Shown here piece after piece: positions 26,956 to 35,418 of a stretch of DNA of 64,000 nucleotides. The number at the start of each line of letters is the position of its first letter. Positions within the stretch are counted from its first letter, which is position 1. Source of the stretch: Roseivirga thermotolerans. Lineage in GTDB: Bacteria; Bacteroidota; Bacteroidia; Cytophagales; Cyclobacteriaceae. The stretch is from positions 124,001-188,000 of the forward strand of contig NZ_BNAG01000003.1 in assembly GCF_014653175.1 (NCBI RefSeq), given 5' to 3'. Made by a program: the position numbers and the translations under genes. The notes below the pieces were generated by a model. That model saw only the letters and a program-made list of their open reading frames with translations, had not been told where the DNA came from and did no database searches.

Positions 26956-26988
26956 GTCTACTAAAATGGTAGGGAATATATAGATTTG
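26956..26988 (+). promoter_or_regulatory. Promoter and shared operator of the DUF2061-cysH operon
   Basis: GTCTACTAAAATGGTAGGG (26956-26974) matches the site before the sulfite reductase operon. It ends just before TAGATTTG (26981-26988), an exact -7 element, so a protein bound there would fill the -33/-7 spacer. The ATG follows at 27017. Confidence 0.65.
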
Positions 26989-27016
26989 TCCCGTTGATAA
27001 GTTTAATGCCCGAAAG

Positions 27017-27262
27017 ATGTTAGTAGATTCACTTGTAAAAGATAAGATTGAAGATGCCAGAAAGGTGGATAGCAATCTTAAAAGCTTACTAAAAACCATT
27101 AGCTGGAGAATAGTTGGCACTCTGGACACCATGGTGATTTCGTACATCATTACAGGTAATTTTGCTACGGCATTTTCCATTGGTTCAGTTGAAGTAGTCA
27201 CCAAAATGATTCTTTATTACCTGCATGAAAGAGTTTGGGCTTCGGTAAAAGTAAGACGATGA
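27017..27262 (+). CDS. DUF2061 small membrane protein
   Basis: An 81-residue protein with the DUF2061 signature: KSLLKTISWRIVGTLDTMVISYIITGN, then AFSIGSVEVVTKMILYYLHERVW, giving two membrane helices. The family is often found next to sulfate assimilation genes in the Bacteroidota, as here before cysH, but its function is not known; a role in sulfate or sulfite movement is only a guess. The stop overlaps the cysH start by four bases. Confidence 0.85.
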   Translation: MLVDSLVKDKIEDARKVDSNLKSLLKTISWRIVGTLDTMVISYIITGNFATAFSIGSVEVVTKMILYYLHERVWASVKVRR

Positions 27263-27963
27263 AAGAGAGAGTAGAGGAGCTAAGTAACTTAATTGAAGGA
27301 AAAACTTTAGAAGAGTCGTTGGCTCTGGTAGCCAATGCTTTTCCCGGAAAGGTTCGCTTTTCTTCGGCTTTTGGCCAGGAAGACCAGGTTATTACGCATG
27401 CTATTTTTAAGCATTCGATTGATATTGAGGTGTTTACTCTCGATACCGGTCGGTTATTTCCTGAAACCTATGAGTTAATCGATCGTACCAGAGCCAGGTA
27501 TAAGCGGCCTATTAGGGTCTACTATCCCAAGGCCGAGCAAGTGGAGGAGCTGGTAACGAAGAAAGGCATGCACAGCTTTTATGAGTCGGTAGAAAACCGT
27601 AAGGAGTGCTGCTACATTCGCAAGGTAGAGCCTCTCAAAAGAGCTCTCAGAGACACAGCTGTTTGGGTAACGGGGCTAAGGGCAGACCAATCAGACAATC
27701 GTCAGAATTTCAGCCTCATTGAGTGGGATGAACCTAATCAGGTAATCAAATTCAACCCCCTACTGCGATGGTCTTATGATGAAATGCTCGAATACCTGAA
27801 GAAACATCAGGTGCCATATAATCCTCTGCACGACAAGGGCTACATAAGTATTGGTTGTGCACCATGTACCCGGGCCATTGAGCCGGGAGAACACCCCAGG
27901 GCGGGCAGGTGGTATTGGGAGGCTTCGCAAAAGGAGTGTGGCCTGCATCAGGTGAAACAATAG
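27259..27963 (+). CDS. cysH: Adenylylsulfate (APS/PAPS) reductase, cluster-binding type
   Basis: From the ATG at 27259, which overlaps the DUF2061 stop as ATGA, the protein has 234 residues. It has the PP-loop-like SSAFGQEDQV, LDTGRLFPETYEL and the C-terminal ECGLH signature with catalytic Cys227. Cys117-Cys118 and Cys200-x2-Cys203 give the CC...CxxC pattern that binds a Fe4S4 cluster and is characteristic of enzymes acting on APS rather than PAPS. It makes sulfite for the siroheme reductase. An earlier frame start at 27235 lies inside DUF2061. Sulfate adenylyltransferase (cysD/cysN) genes are not in the window. Confidence 0.92.
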   Translation: MKERVEELSNLIEGKTLEESLALVANAFPGKVRFSSAFGQEDQVITHAIFKHSIDIEVFTLDTGRLFPETYELIDRTRARYKRPIRVYYPKAEQVEELVTKKGMHSFYESVENRKECCYIRKVEPLKRALRDTAVWVTGLRADQSDNRQNFSLIEWDEPNQVIKFNPLLRWSYDEMLEYLKKHQVPYNPLHDKGYISIGCAPCTRAIEPGEHPRAGRWYWEASQKECGLHQVKQ

Positions 27964-27984
27964 GACCGGGAAGGTTATACCGGC

Positions 27985-28329
27985 CTACCGAAACAAGTAC
28001 ATCCAGATTATTCGAGCTAGCCTAAAGTTTAAAAACATAAGGGCTACCAGGAGGACAATGGCCGCATAGATGAAACCACTTAGCGGAAGGCCGGTCAGCT
28101 GCCAAAGTAAAAAGAGCCCCCCGAGTTCGGCCAGTGAAAGACCGTAGCTCATATACATGGCTCCAATAAAATAACCCGGTTCTTTTTCGAACTTATGTCC
28201 ACACACCGGGCAGTTTTCGTTCATGCCGGGCGATTTCATTCGGAGTATATTTCCGTTGGAGTGGAATACAGATCCTTCTTCACAATTAGGACATTTTTGA
28301 CGAAAAATACTTTTAACCGTTTTAAGCAT
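27985..28329 (-). CDS. DUF983 zinc-ribbon membrane protein
   Basis: The 114-residue protein has two CxxC pairs (CPNCEEGSVF and CPVCGHKFEKEPGYFIGAMYMSYG) forming a zinc ribbon, followed by two membrane helices. This is the DUF983 family, common in Bacteroidota and alpha-Proteobacteria, with no established function. It converges on cysH with 21 bases between the stops. Confidence 0.85.
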   Translation of the reverse strand: MLKTVKSIFRQKCPNCEEGSVFHSNGNILRMKSPGMNENCPVCGHKFEKEPGYFIGAMYMSYGLSLAELGGLFLLWQLTGLPLSGFIYAAIVLLVALMFLNFRLARIIWMYLFR

Positions 28330-28421
28330 CTGGATTTAATTTGAGGCAAAATTAAATGATTCAATAGCTCCTGCGTTCTGGTAAAAGTTTCCTTATTTTG
28401 TATAAAAGGATCATTTTTTGA

Positions 28422-29306
28422 GTGAAGAAATTAAATACTCTTGAGCTTCATAGGTTTGAGCAAGATTCACATCGTTTTTATTGCAACACCTTTTCTGCAC
28501 ATGTGCTTAAGCACCATGGTGAAATATTAGTACCGCATAAGCATGATTTTTATCTGGTGGTACTTTTCACCCAGGGTAGCGGGGTGCACGAAATCGATTT
28601 TGTGAGGTATGAAATACAGCCCGGAGCGCTTTTTGTTTTGAGTCCCGGACAATCTCACTTTTGGCAGCCTTCGGCAGATGCGGAGGGCTTAATCTTGTTT
28701 CACTCGCGCGAGTTTTACGATTTGGCCTTTGCCGATCACTCACTGGCCGATTTTTCGTTCTATAGCTCTCTCACTCGCTCTTCTATGGTGCAGTTGGTAG
28801 CGCCATTGTTGGAGGAGGTTTACCAGCTTATGAGTTTGGTGCTTCGGGAGTATTCCGGTCAAGGATTGTGGAGGCACCGTAAAATACAGATGCTTCTGGG
28901 GATACTTTACACCAATTTAGCCAGGGTGTGCAGTCCATCGGTTGATTCCGGTTGGCGAATAGGCCGTTATGCTGCGCACCTCACAGAGCTGGAGCGGTTA
29001 ATTAATGTTCACTACAAAGCGCATAAATCGGCTGGTGTTTATGCCGAAATGCTAAACCTAACGGTGAGACATCTGAACAGAGTGGTTCGCGAGCAACTCA
29101 ATAAAAGTACTACTGAGTTGATTATGGAAAGAGTGGTGTTAGAAGCTAAGAGGCTTCTGGTCAATTCATTGGATGTTGGGCTCACTGAAGTGGCCGAACA
29201 ACTGGGCTTTGATGATTATGCCTATTTTTCAAGGATATTCAAGAAGTACACCGGGGTTAGTCCTTCTACTTTTGCACAACAGTATAAGTCGAGCTATTAT
29301 CGTTAG
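28422..29306 (+). CDS. AraC family transcriptional regulator
   Basis: A 294-residue regulator with an N-terminal cupin (about 30-110: HGEILVPHKHDFYLVVLFTQGSG, PGALFVLSPGQSHFWQP) and a C-terminal double HTH (about 185-290: VYAEMLNLTVRHLNRVVREQL, EVAEQLGFDDYAYFSRIFKKYTGVSPSTF). The start is GTG at 28422. Cupin-type AraC proteins usually activate catabolic or stress genes after binding a small ligand; neither ligand nor target can be named here. It is a single gene. Confidence 0.88.
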   Translation: MKKLNTLELHRFEQDSHRFYCNTFSAHVLKHHGEILVPHKHDFYLVVLFTQGSGVHEIDFVRYEIQPGALFVLSPGQSHFWQPSADAEGLILFHSREFYDLAFADHSLADFSFYSSLTRSSMVQLVAPLLEEVYQLMSLVLREYSGQGLWRHRKIQMLLGILYTNLARVCSPSVDSGWRIGRYAAHLTELERLINVHYKAHKSAGVYAEMLNLTVRHLNRVVREQLNKSTTELIMERVVLEAKRLLVNSLDVGLTEVAEQLGFDDYAYFSRIFKKYTGVSPSTFAQQYKSSYYR

Positions 29307-29308
29307 GG

Positions 29309-30013
29309 TTACCTGATTTTTCGATCGATGAGCTCTTCCAGGTCTATGGCCATCTCATAAGACTCTACAAACAACTTGTTGAGCGCCTGCTCATTGGCCA
29401 GCAGATTAACAACAAGGTTTTTAAACTCTACACTTTTAATTTTCTGGTAAGAAAGTATTTTTTCTTCACCAAAATCTACTTCAGAAACCAGAAAGTCTGA
29501 GTAGTACTTTTCTTTCATGCGCACATAGTAGTCTACAATGTCTCTTAACTCCAGGTATTTGCTTTTGAGTGTGATGAGTTCACTTTTTATATCGGCATTG
29601 CGGTTGGTGTAATTGGTGTTCAGGTAAAAGTTGATGGCCTCTAGCTGCACAATGGGTTTTATGGTTTTGTTAATGTTAAAGAGATACGTACCAATATGGT
29701 CGTCTTCTAAAAGGCCTCCCGAAAAGAGAATACGTGCTAGTTCACGGGTGTCTTCCTCCAACTGCATTCTATCGGCAATGGTGCCGGCAAAGTAGTTCAT
29801 GTTGGTTTCGTTTTCCCTATATACCTTTAGAATAGCAGCGGTTTCCAGTTGCAATTCTTTTTTGTCTTCATACAAAATATTGAGTTGGTAGGCTACAGTT
29901 ATTCCAAAGATGATGAGCACCACCTCCATTAGGTAGGTGTAAATGTCTCTTTTCCTTAGGCGTTTGGCCGATGGTGATTTATTCAGTCTTCTGGATGTAC
30001 CAATTTTAACCAT
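29309..30013 (-). CDS. Hypothetical single-pass membrane protein, DUF6090-like
   Basis: A 234-residue protein with a basic N terminus (SRRLNKSPSAKRLRKRD), one membrane helix (YLMEVVLIIFGITVAYQLN) and a long, mostly helical outer domain. The helix followed by an acidic/basic turn and coiled region resembles DUF6090 proteins of the Bacteroidota, but the match is by architecture only. Function is unknown. It is convergent with the AraC gene with two bases between stops. Confidence 0.6.
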   Translation of the reverse strand: MVKIGTSRRLNKSPSAKRLRKRDIYTYLMEVVLIIFGITVAYQLNILYEDKKELQLETAAILKVYRENETNMNYFAGTIADRMQLEEDTRELARILFSGGLLEDDHIGTYLFNINKTIKPIVQLEAINFYLNTNYTNRNADIKSELITLKSKYLELRDIVDYYVRMKEKYYSDFLVSEVDFGEEKILSYQKIKSVEFKNLVVNLLANEQALNKLFVESYEMAIDLEELIDRKIR

Positions 30014-30058
30014 TCCGTTGAATACGCATTAAGGATGGATTAAACGTAAAAAAGATGT

Positions 30059-30793
30059 CTAAGCTATCATTTTTTCCAGTAAATCTCCGACAAAGTAGGC
30101 AAGAACAGCGGCCGAACCGCCTAAAAATAGGGTTTCTAGTATGCTTCTCAGCCGGTTGGCTTTGGTAACGTAGCTTTTCGCAAACCCAATTCCGGCAAAG
30201 GTAACAAAAGTGAGTATGGACGAATAAAGAAAAAGGTTATCGCCAAGCGGTTGGCCCGAGTAATCAATTACATATACAATGAGGGGTATAAAGCCCATAA
30301 GTATGAATGAAATAAAAGTGACAAAGCCCATCTGAAGAGGAGACTTGGATTCTTCAGTCATTTCCAGCTCTTCTTTCATCATTACATCTACCCAGCGGTC
30401 TTTGTCTTCGGTGATTTTATCTACCACTTGCTGTAATAGCTCTCCTTCAAAACCTTTGGCCTGATATATTTCGCGAATTTCCTGACGTTCTTTTTCGGGT
30501 AGATTATCTACTTCCCAATATTCTATTTCTTTATGCTTCTGGTAATTCTCCTTTTCCGATTTGGTCGACAGGTAACTGCCAACAGACATGGCAAAACCAT
30601 CGGCAATAAGATTGGCAAAGCCCAAAATAATAACTACTGAGCTTTCGAGGTGAGCTCCGGCTGCTCCGGCAACTACAGCAAACGTGGTTACAGAACCATC
30701 TATACCTCCATATATAAATTCGCCAATGTAATCTTGAAATCGGGAAAACCATTTGTTTTCTCCATGCAGTTGAGGTTCTATGTGTTTAGCCAT
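30059..30793 (-). CDS. VIT1/CCC1 family iron/manganese transporter
   Basis: The 244-residue protein has the VIT1 pattern: GGIDGSVTTFAVVAGAAGAHLESSVV in helix one, LGFANLIADGFAMSVGSYLSTKSE in helix two, a long acidic cytosolic segment (about 85-145, rich in Glu/Met) and three C-terminal helices (FISFILMGFIPLIVYVI, FLYSSILTFVTFAGIGF, LFLGGSAAVLAYFVGDLLE). Family members move Fe2+ or Mn2+ out of the cytosol by proton antiport. It is a single gene and shows no Fur-like box. Confidence 0.85.
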   Translation of the reverse strand: MAKHIEPQLHGENKWFSRFQDYIGEFIYGGIDGSVTTFAVVAGAAGAHLESSVVIILGFANLIADGFAMSVGSYLSTKSEKENYQKHKEIEYWEVDNLPEKERQEIREIYQAKGFEGELLQQVVDKITEDKDRWVDVMMKEELEMTEESKSPLQMGFVTFISFILMGFIPLIVYVIDYSGQPLGDNLFLYSSILTFVTFAGIGFAKSYVTKANRLRSILETLFLGGSAAVLAYFVGDLLEKMIA

Positions 30794-30862
30794 GTCGAAA
30801 ATTTTGCCGTGTCACTCCTACGAATATAACCCGAATGGTTGGCTATGCAGAAGTGGGGTGAA

Positions 30863-30888
30863 CAAAAAAGCCTGGCTTTAACCAGGCT
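30863..30888 (-). terminator. Terminator of murA
   Basis: On the minus strand AGCCTGG pairs with CCAGGCT around a six-base loop, followed by TTTTTTG. Confidence 0.88.
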
Positions 30889-30894
30889 CGGTAC

Positions 30895-32202
30895 TTAATC
30901 TACTCGCTCAATCTTGGCTCCTAATGCCTTGAGTCGGGTATCAATATGCTGGTATCCCCTGTCAATTTGCTCTACATTGTCTATGATGGAGCGGCCTTCT
31001 GCCGAAAGGGCGGCAATGAGCAGGGCTTGTCCCGCCCTGATATCGGGAGATGTCATTCGAATACCTTTGAGCTTTTGTTGTCTGTTTAGTCCTATGACAG
31101 TAGCGCGGTGTGGGTCGCACAGAATGATCTGAGCCCCCATGTCTATCAGCTTATCGACAAAGAATAGTCGAGACTCAAACATCTTTTGGTGAACGAGAAC
31201 GGTGCCTTTGGCCTGAGTAGCTACAACTAGTACAATGCTGAGTAAATCGGGGGTTAACCCCGGCCAAATAGCATCGGCAATAGTCATTATAGAGCCATCG
31301 ATAAATGTTTCAATTTCGTAGCGCTCCTGGGCGGGTATAAAAATGTCGTCACCTCTAAATTCCATCTGAATGCCCAGCCTTCTGAATGTTTCGGGGATTA
31401 CCCCCAGTTCAGGTATTTGGCAGTCTTTGATGGTTATTTCTGATTGAGTCATAGCCGCCATTCCAATGAAGGAGCCAATTTCGATCATATCGGGCAACAT
31501 GGTGTGTTCTGTGCCTTTCAACGACTCTACCCCTTCGATGTGGAGCAGGTTAGAGCCAATGCCTGTGATTTTTGCTCCCATTCGGTTGAGCATTTTGCTC
31601 AACTGTTGGAGGTAGGGCTCACAAGCGGCATTGTAAATAGTGGTTTTTCCTTCGGCCATAACAGCAGCCATCAGAATGTTGGCCGTACCGGTAACAGAGG
31701 CTTCATCTAAAAGCATGTAGGTGCCTTTCAGCTGGCTGGCATCGATATGGTACATGCCTGTTTCGGCTTCGTATAAGAATCTTGCCCCCAGCTTCTGGAA
31801 GCCTATGAAGTGAGTGTCGAGTCTTCTTCGGCCTATTTTGTCTCCCCCCGGCTTGGAAATTTTTCCTTTTCCGAAACGGGCCAGCAGTGGCCCCAGGATC
31901 ATTATTGAGCCTCTCAATGATGAAGCTTTTTTACGGAAGTCTTCCGTTTCCAAATAGTCGATGTCTACATCTTTTGCGCAAAAACGATAGCTCTCATTGC
32001 CAAGATACTTTACCTCTACACCCAATTCGGCCAAAAGCTCTATGAGCTTGTTTACGTCACGGATGTCTGGGATTTTATGTATAGTAACAGGCTCTGCGGT
32101 TAGCAGTACGGCACATAGAATTTGTAGTGCTTCGTTTTTGGCACCCTGAGGAATAATCTCTCCGGAAAGGCGGGTGCCACCTTCAATAATGAAAGATGAC
32201 AT
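30895..32202 (-). CDS. murA: UDP-N-acetylglucosamine 1-carboxyvinyltransferase
   Basis: The 435-residue enzyme makes the first committed step of peptidoglycan synthesis, transferring enolpyruvate from PEP to UDP-GlcNAc. Lys22-Asn23 in QGAKNEALQ and LRGSIMILGPLLARFG, and DLLSIVLVVATQAKGTVLVHQKMFESR are typical. The residue that is Cys115 in E. coli is Asp121 here (GGDKIGRRRLDTH), a natural variant known to make MurA insensitive to fosfomycin. It directly abuts the DUF4290 gene. Confidence 0.95.
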   Translation of the reverse strand: MSSFIIEGGTRLSGEIIPQGAKNEALQILCAVLLTAEPVTIHKIPDIRDVNKLIELLAELGVEVKYLGNESYRFCAKDVDIDYLETEDFRKKASSLRGSIMILGPLLARFGKGKISKPGGDKIGRRRLDTHFIGFQKLGARFLYEAETGMYHIDASQLKGTYMLLDEASVTGTANILMAAVMAEGKTTIYNAACEPYLQQLSKMLNRMGAKITGIGSNLLHIEGVESLKGTEHTMLPDMIEIGSFIGMAAMTQSEITIKDCQIPELGVIPETFRRLGIQMEFRGDDIFIPAQERYEIETFIDGSIMTIADAIWPGLTPDLLSIVLVVATQAKGTVLVHQKMFESRLFFVDKLIDMGAQIILCDPHRATVIGLNRQQKLKGIRMTSPDIRAGQALLIAALSAEGRSIIDNVEQIDRGYQHIDTRLKALGAKIERVD

Positions 32203-32847
32203 TTAGTTTCTGCGTCTTTTTTGGTTTCTTCTTCTGTTATTATTGTTGTTGTCTCGGGAGTTTTTGTTAGAGTAACGGTTTTCCTTAATGTTATTGTTGA
32301 AAAGTCCCTGCTCTTTCACCAGTTCAATGTCAATATCGAGTTGGTTGTTCGATAACTCCTTGATTTGCTTTAGGATGATCTCATCATCGATATTGTCTTT
32401 GTTCCAGGTGTTGTAGAAGGTTTTCATTAGCCTGCCAATATGTATTACGGCTGCGGCTTTTGACTCCGGGTCTTCCATGGCTATGGCCTGCTCAATCATG
32501 ATTTCCACATTTCGGCCATAGTGCAGATACTTAATATTGGAGCTTTTGTAGTGTACCTTCTGAGGTTTTTTGCCAATAGCCGAAACATCGGGCATTGGGA
32601 AAGGAGCTTCTACATCCAGCTCAAAATTGGAGATGAGATAAAGGTCGTCCCACACCTTTTGGTCATAATCCTGATTACCCTTTATGTTGCTGTTGATTTG
32701 CTTCATCAGGTCAGTAAGGGTATGGGCATATGCGCTACGCTTATCTTTATCTTCAATGGTTTTAATGTGGTTGACCAGCTTTTGAATGTTGCGGCCATAT
32801 TCCATGAGCTTTACTGCAGCTCTTTCGGTATTATATTCTAGTGCCAT
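32203..32847 (-). CDS. DUF4290 family protein
   Basis: A 214-residue protein beginning MALEYNTERAAVKLMEYGRNIQKLVNHI, the DUF4290 signature, with FNTERAA-like start, PFPMPD and NIKYLHYGRNVEIMIEQAI. The last about 30 residues are rich in Asn and Arg and probably disordered, possibly nucleic-acid binding. The family is restricted to the Bacteroidota and often precedes murA, as here with no spacer; its role is unknown. Confidence 0.85.
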   Translation of the reverse strand: MALEYNTERAAVKLMEYGRNIQKLVNHIKTIEDKDKRSAYAHTLTDLMKQINSNIKGNQDYDQKVWDDLYLISNFELDVEAPFPMPDVSAIGKKPQKVHYKSSNIKYLHYGRNVEIMIEQAIAMEDPESKAAAVIHIGRLMKTFYNTWNKDNIDDEIILKQIKELSNNQLDIDIELVKEQGLFNNNIKENRYSNKNSRDNNNNNRRRNQKRRRN

Positions 32848-32906
32848 TATTAATAGTCTTGTTTCAAAATAGTAATTATTGTCGACATGCTTGTCTGATG
32901 TATTAG

Positions 32907-35171
32907 TTATTCTACAATTCTAAGCTTTGCAAAGGTTAGCAGGAGGGTCTTTTCTCCGAAATCTTCAAAGATTACCTTGGCTTTTTTGTTTGCTCCCTCG
33001 GTGTCTACTTTGCTTACTTTCCCGAAGCCAAACTTTGGATGCTCTACCTTCATTCCTTCGGCAAGATTGGAGGTGTCGCTTGGTCTAAAGTCGGCCGATG
33101 GTTTGTGATACTGTAAAGGCTTTTTGGCCTGTGGTTTTTTAGTAGCCATGAGATTACGGGCAAAGCTGGAAGAGAAGCCCGGAGGTTGCTCACTTCTGCC
33201 TAGTTTAGGTTCCCGGCTTCCGTACCGGGTATTCACAAAGATGTAGTTCGGGTCAACCTCTTCTATAAAGCGACTAGGTTCTGAATTGATCAGTCGTCCA
33301 AAGCGGTAACGCGAAAGAGCATATGAGAAGTATAAGTTTTCCTGAGCTCTTGTAATGGCTACATAAAACAGCCTTCGTTCCTCTTCCAGATCGGCCCGGC
33401 TGCTTAGCATCATTTGCGAAGGAAAAAGGTCTTCTTCCAGACCCACCACAAACACATTTTTAAACTCAAGCCCTTTGGAGGCATGTATGGTCATGAGCGA
33501 TACAAAATCATTGTCGGTAGGGTCGTCATTGTCCTGGTCGGTTAGCAGAGCCACCTCTTGCAAGAAGGCCGCCAGACTCTTGTCTTCTACCTCGGGCGTC
33601 TCCACAAATTCCTTCATGGCATTTAGTAGCTCCTGCACGTTTTCATAACGGTTTAGACCTTCAACCGTTTTGTCGTCATAGAGCTCTTTAAGCAAACCAG
33701 AGGTTTTAGCTATGTGGTTAGCTGCTTCGTAGGCGTCTTTCGAGCTTACGTAAATCTGAAAACTCTTAACCAAAGTCACAAAATCGCGAACGGCATTGGC
33801 TACGCGTCCGGGAAGGAAGGAGTCTATATTGGTAAGCACCTCCCAAAGTGGAATATCGTGTTCAAAGGCCGCCACCACCATTTTTTCTACTGAAGTAGCC
33901 CCAATGCCTCTTTTGGGAAGATTGATAATTCTTCGGAAAGATTGTTCATCGTTGGTGTTGATGGCAAACCTGAGGTAGGCCATCAGGTCTTTAATTTCCT
34001 TACGCTGATAGAAGGAAAGCCCTCCGTATATTTTATAAGGAATCCCCGACTTTCTGAGTGCTTCTTCAATGGCCCTGGATTGGCTATTGGTTCTGTAGAG
34101 CACTGCAAAATCTTTATTTTCGTATCCGTTTTGTGTTTTTTGCTCAAAGATGGCCGAGGCTACAAAGCGCCCTTCTTCATTGTCCGATACCGATTTTATG
34201 AGTTCGATTCGGTTACCTTCTCCGTTGGCCGTCCATACCGATTTTTTTAGCTGCCCTTTGTTGCGAGCGATTAGTGAATTGGCTGCTTCTACAATGTTTT
34301 TGGTAGAGCGATAGTTTTGCTCCAGTTTAATGACCTTTAAATCGGGAAAATCTTTCTCGAAGTTCAGAATATTTTCAATGTTAGCTCCGCGGAAGGCATA
34401 AATTGATTGGGCGTCATCGCCCACCACTGCTATATTTTGACTTACGGCCGAGAGCTTTTTGGTGATGAGGTACTGGGATACGTTAGTGTCCTGAAACTCA
34501 TCTACCAGCACATATTTAAAGCGATGTTGGTATTTGTTGAGTACATCGATATGATCTCTGAACAGGATATTGGTATTAAGGAGGAGGTCGTCAAAGTCCA
34601 TAGCATCGGCCTTGAAACAGCGTTGGCAATAGGTTTTGTAAATACGACCCATCTCGGGTTTCTGAGCTGCGGCATCATCGGCTGCGTAGAGTGGGTTGTT
34701 AAGGTATTCTTTCCATTCTACCAGTCGGTTTTTGGCTCCGGAAATTCTGTTCAGCACCACGTTGGGTTTATAGACTTTGTCATCAAGCCCGAACTCCTTC
34801 ACAATGGATCTGATTAGAGACTTGGAATCGTCCGTATCGTAAATGGTAAAGTTGCTAGGATATCCCAACCGGTCGGCTTCAGCCCTGAGAATTCTGGCGA
34901 ATACTGAGTGGAAAGTGCCCATCCATAAATTGCGCGCATTCACACCGGCTACTCTCTCAATCCGTTCGCGCATTTCGCGTGCAGCTTTGTTGGTAAATGT
35001 GAGTGCAAGAATATTGAATGGGTCTACACCTTTTTCTTTGATGAGGTAAGCAATACGGTAGGTGAGTACACGAGTCTTGCCCGATCCTGCACCGGCAATA
35101 ATCATGGCAGGGCCTTCGGTGTTTACTACACCTTCGTATTGGGGTTCATTAAGCGTTGAGAGGTAATCCAT
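32907..35171 (-). CDS. UvrD/PcrA-like ATP-dependent DNA helicase
   Basis: The 754-residue SF1A 3'-5' helicase contains AGAGSGKTRVLTYR (Walker A), DEFQDTNVSQY (Walker B), GDDAQSIYAFRGA, LEQNYRST and the C-terminal motifs LMTIHASKGLEFKNVF and VAITRAQENLYFS. The C-terminal tail with KVEHPKFGFGKVSKVD is the small Tudor-like fold seen in PcrA/UvrD. It serves in nucleotide excision and mismatch repair and in clearing recombination intermediates. It may start a transcript through DUF4290 and murA (59-base gap). Confidence 0.93.
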   Translation of the reverse strand: MDYLSTLNEPQYEGVVNTEGPAMIIAGAGSGKTRVLTYRIAYLIKEKGVDPFNILALTFTNKAAREMRERIERVAGVNARNLWMGTFHSVFARILRAEADRLGYPSNFTIYDTDDSKSLIRSIVKEFGLDDKVYKPNVVLNRISGAKNRLVEWKEYLNNPLYAADDAAAQKPEMGRIYKTYCQRCFKADAMDFDDLLLNTNILFRDHIDVLNKYQHRFKYVLVDEFQDTNVSQYLITKKLSAVSQNIAVVGDDAQSIYAFRGANIENILNFEKDFPDLKVIKLEQNYRSTKNIVEAANSLIARNKGQLKKSVWTANGEGNRIELIKSVSDNEEGRFVASAIFEQKTQNGYENKDFAVLYRTNSQSRAIEEALRKSGIPYKIYGGLSFYQRKEIKDLMAYLRFAINTNDEQSFRRIINLPKRGIGATSVEKMVVAAFEHDIPLWEVLTNIDSFLPGRVANAVRDFVTLVKSFQIYVSSKDAYEAANHIAKTSGLLKELYDDKTVEGLNRYENVQELLNAMKEFVETPEVEDKSLAAFLQEVALLTDQDNDDPTDNDFVSLMTIHASKGLEFKNVFVVGLEEDLFPSQMMLSSRADLEEERRLFYVAITRAQENLYFSYALSRYRFGRLINSEPSRFIEEVDPNYIFVNTRYGSREPKLGRSEQPPGFSSSFARNLMATKKPQAKKPLQYHKPSADFRPSDTSNLAEGMKVEHPKFGFGKVSKVDTEGANKKAKVIFEDFGEKTLLLTFAKLRIVE

Positions 35172-35239
35172 TCAGCACAAAAAACTTCTGTAAATTTAGA
35201 CACAAAGACGGGTGTATCAGCTCTAACTTTGGTCTAAAT

Positions 35240-35319
35240 GTCATTCCGAATTTATTTCAGAATCTATTAAAGAGACCCTGAAGCAATCCTGCCTGTCGGC
35301 AGACAGGTTCAAGGTGACG
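35240..35319. repeat. REP-like palindromic intergenic element
   Basis: The 247-base gap contains GTCATTCCGAATTTATTTCA at the left, a perfect internal hairpin CCTGTC-GGCA-GACAGG (35292-35307) and AAGGTGACG at the right. This GTCATTCCGAAT...GGTGACG layout is recurrent in Bacteroidota intergenic regions. The remainder of the gap shows nothing else. Confidence 0.55.
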
Positions 35320-35418
35320 ATAAGTTTAGGCCGCAAGTTAAGACTTGATTCTAATTTTCAGCAACTAATGAAGGGAAGTATTTGAAGGATTTGGTTTTGT
35401 TCTCAATCCATGTTGGGA

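Noticed and set aside
26710-27204. 164-codon minus-strand frame opposite Rrf2 and DUF2061
   Set aside because: It is antisense to two well-supported genes and low in complexity (Ser/Leu-rich).
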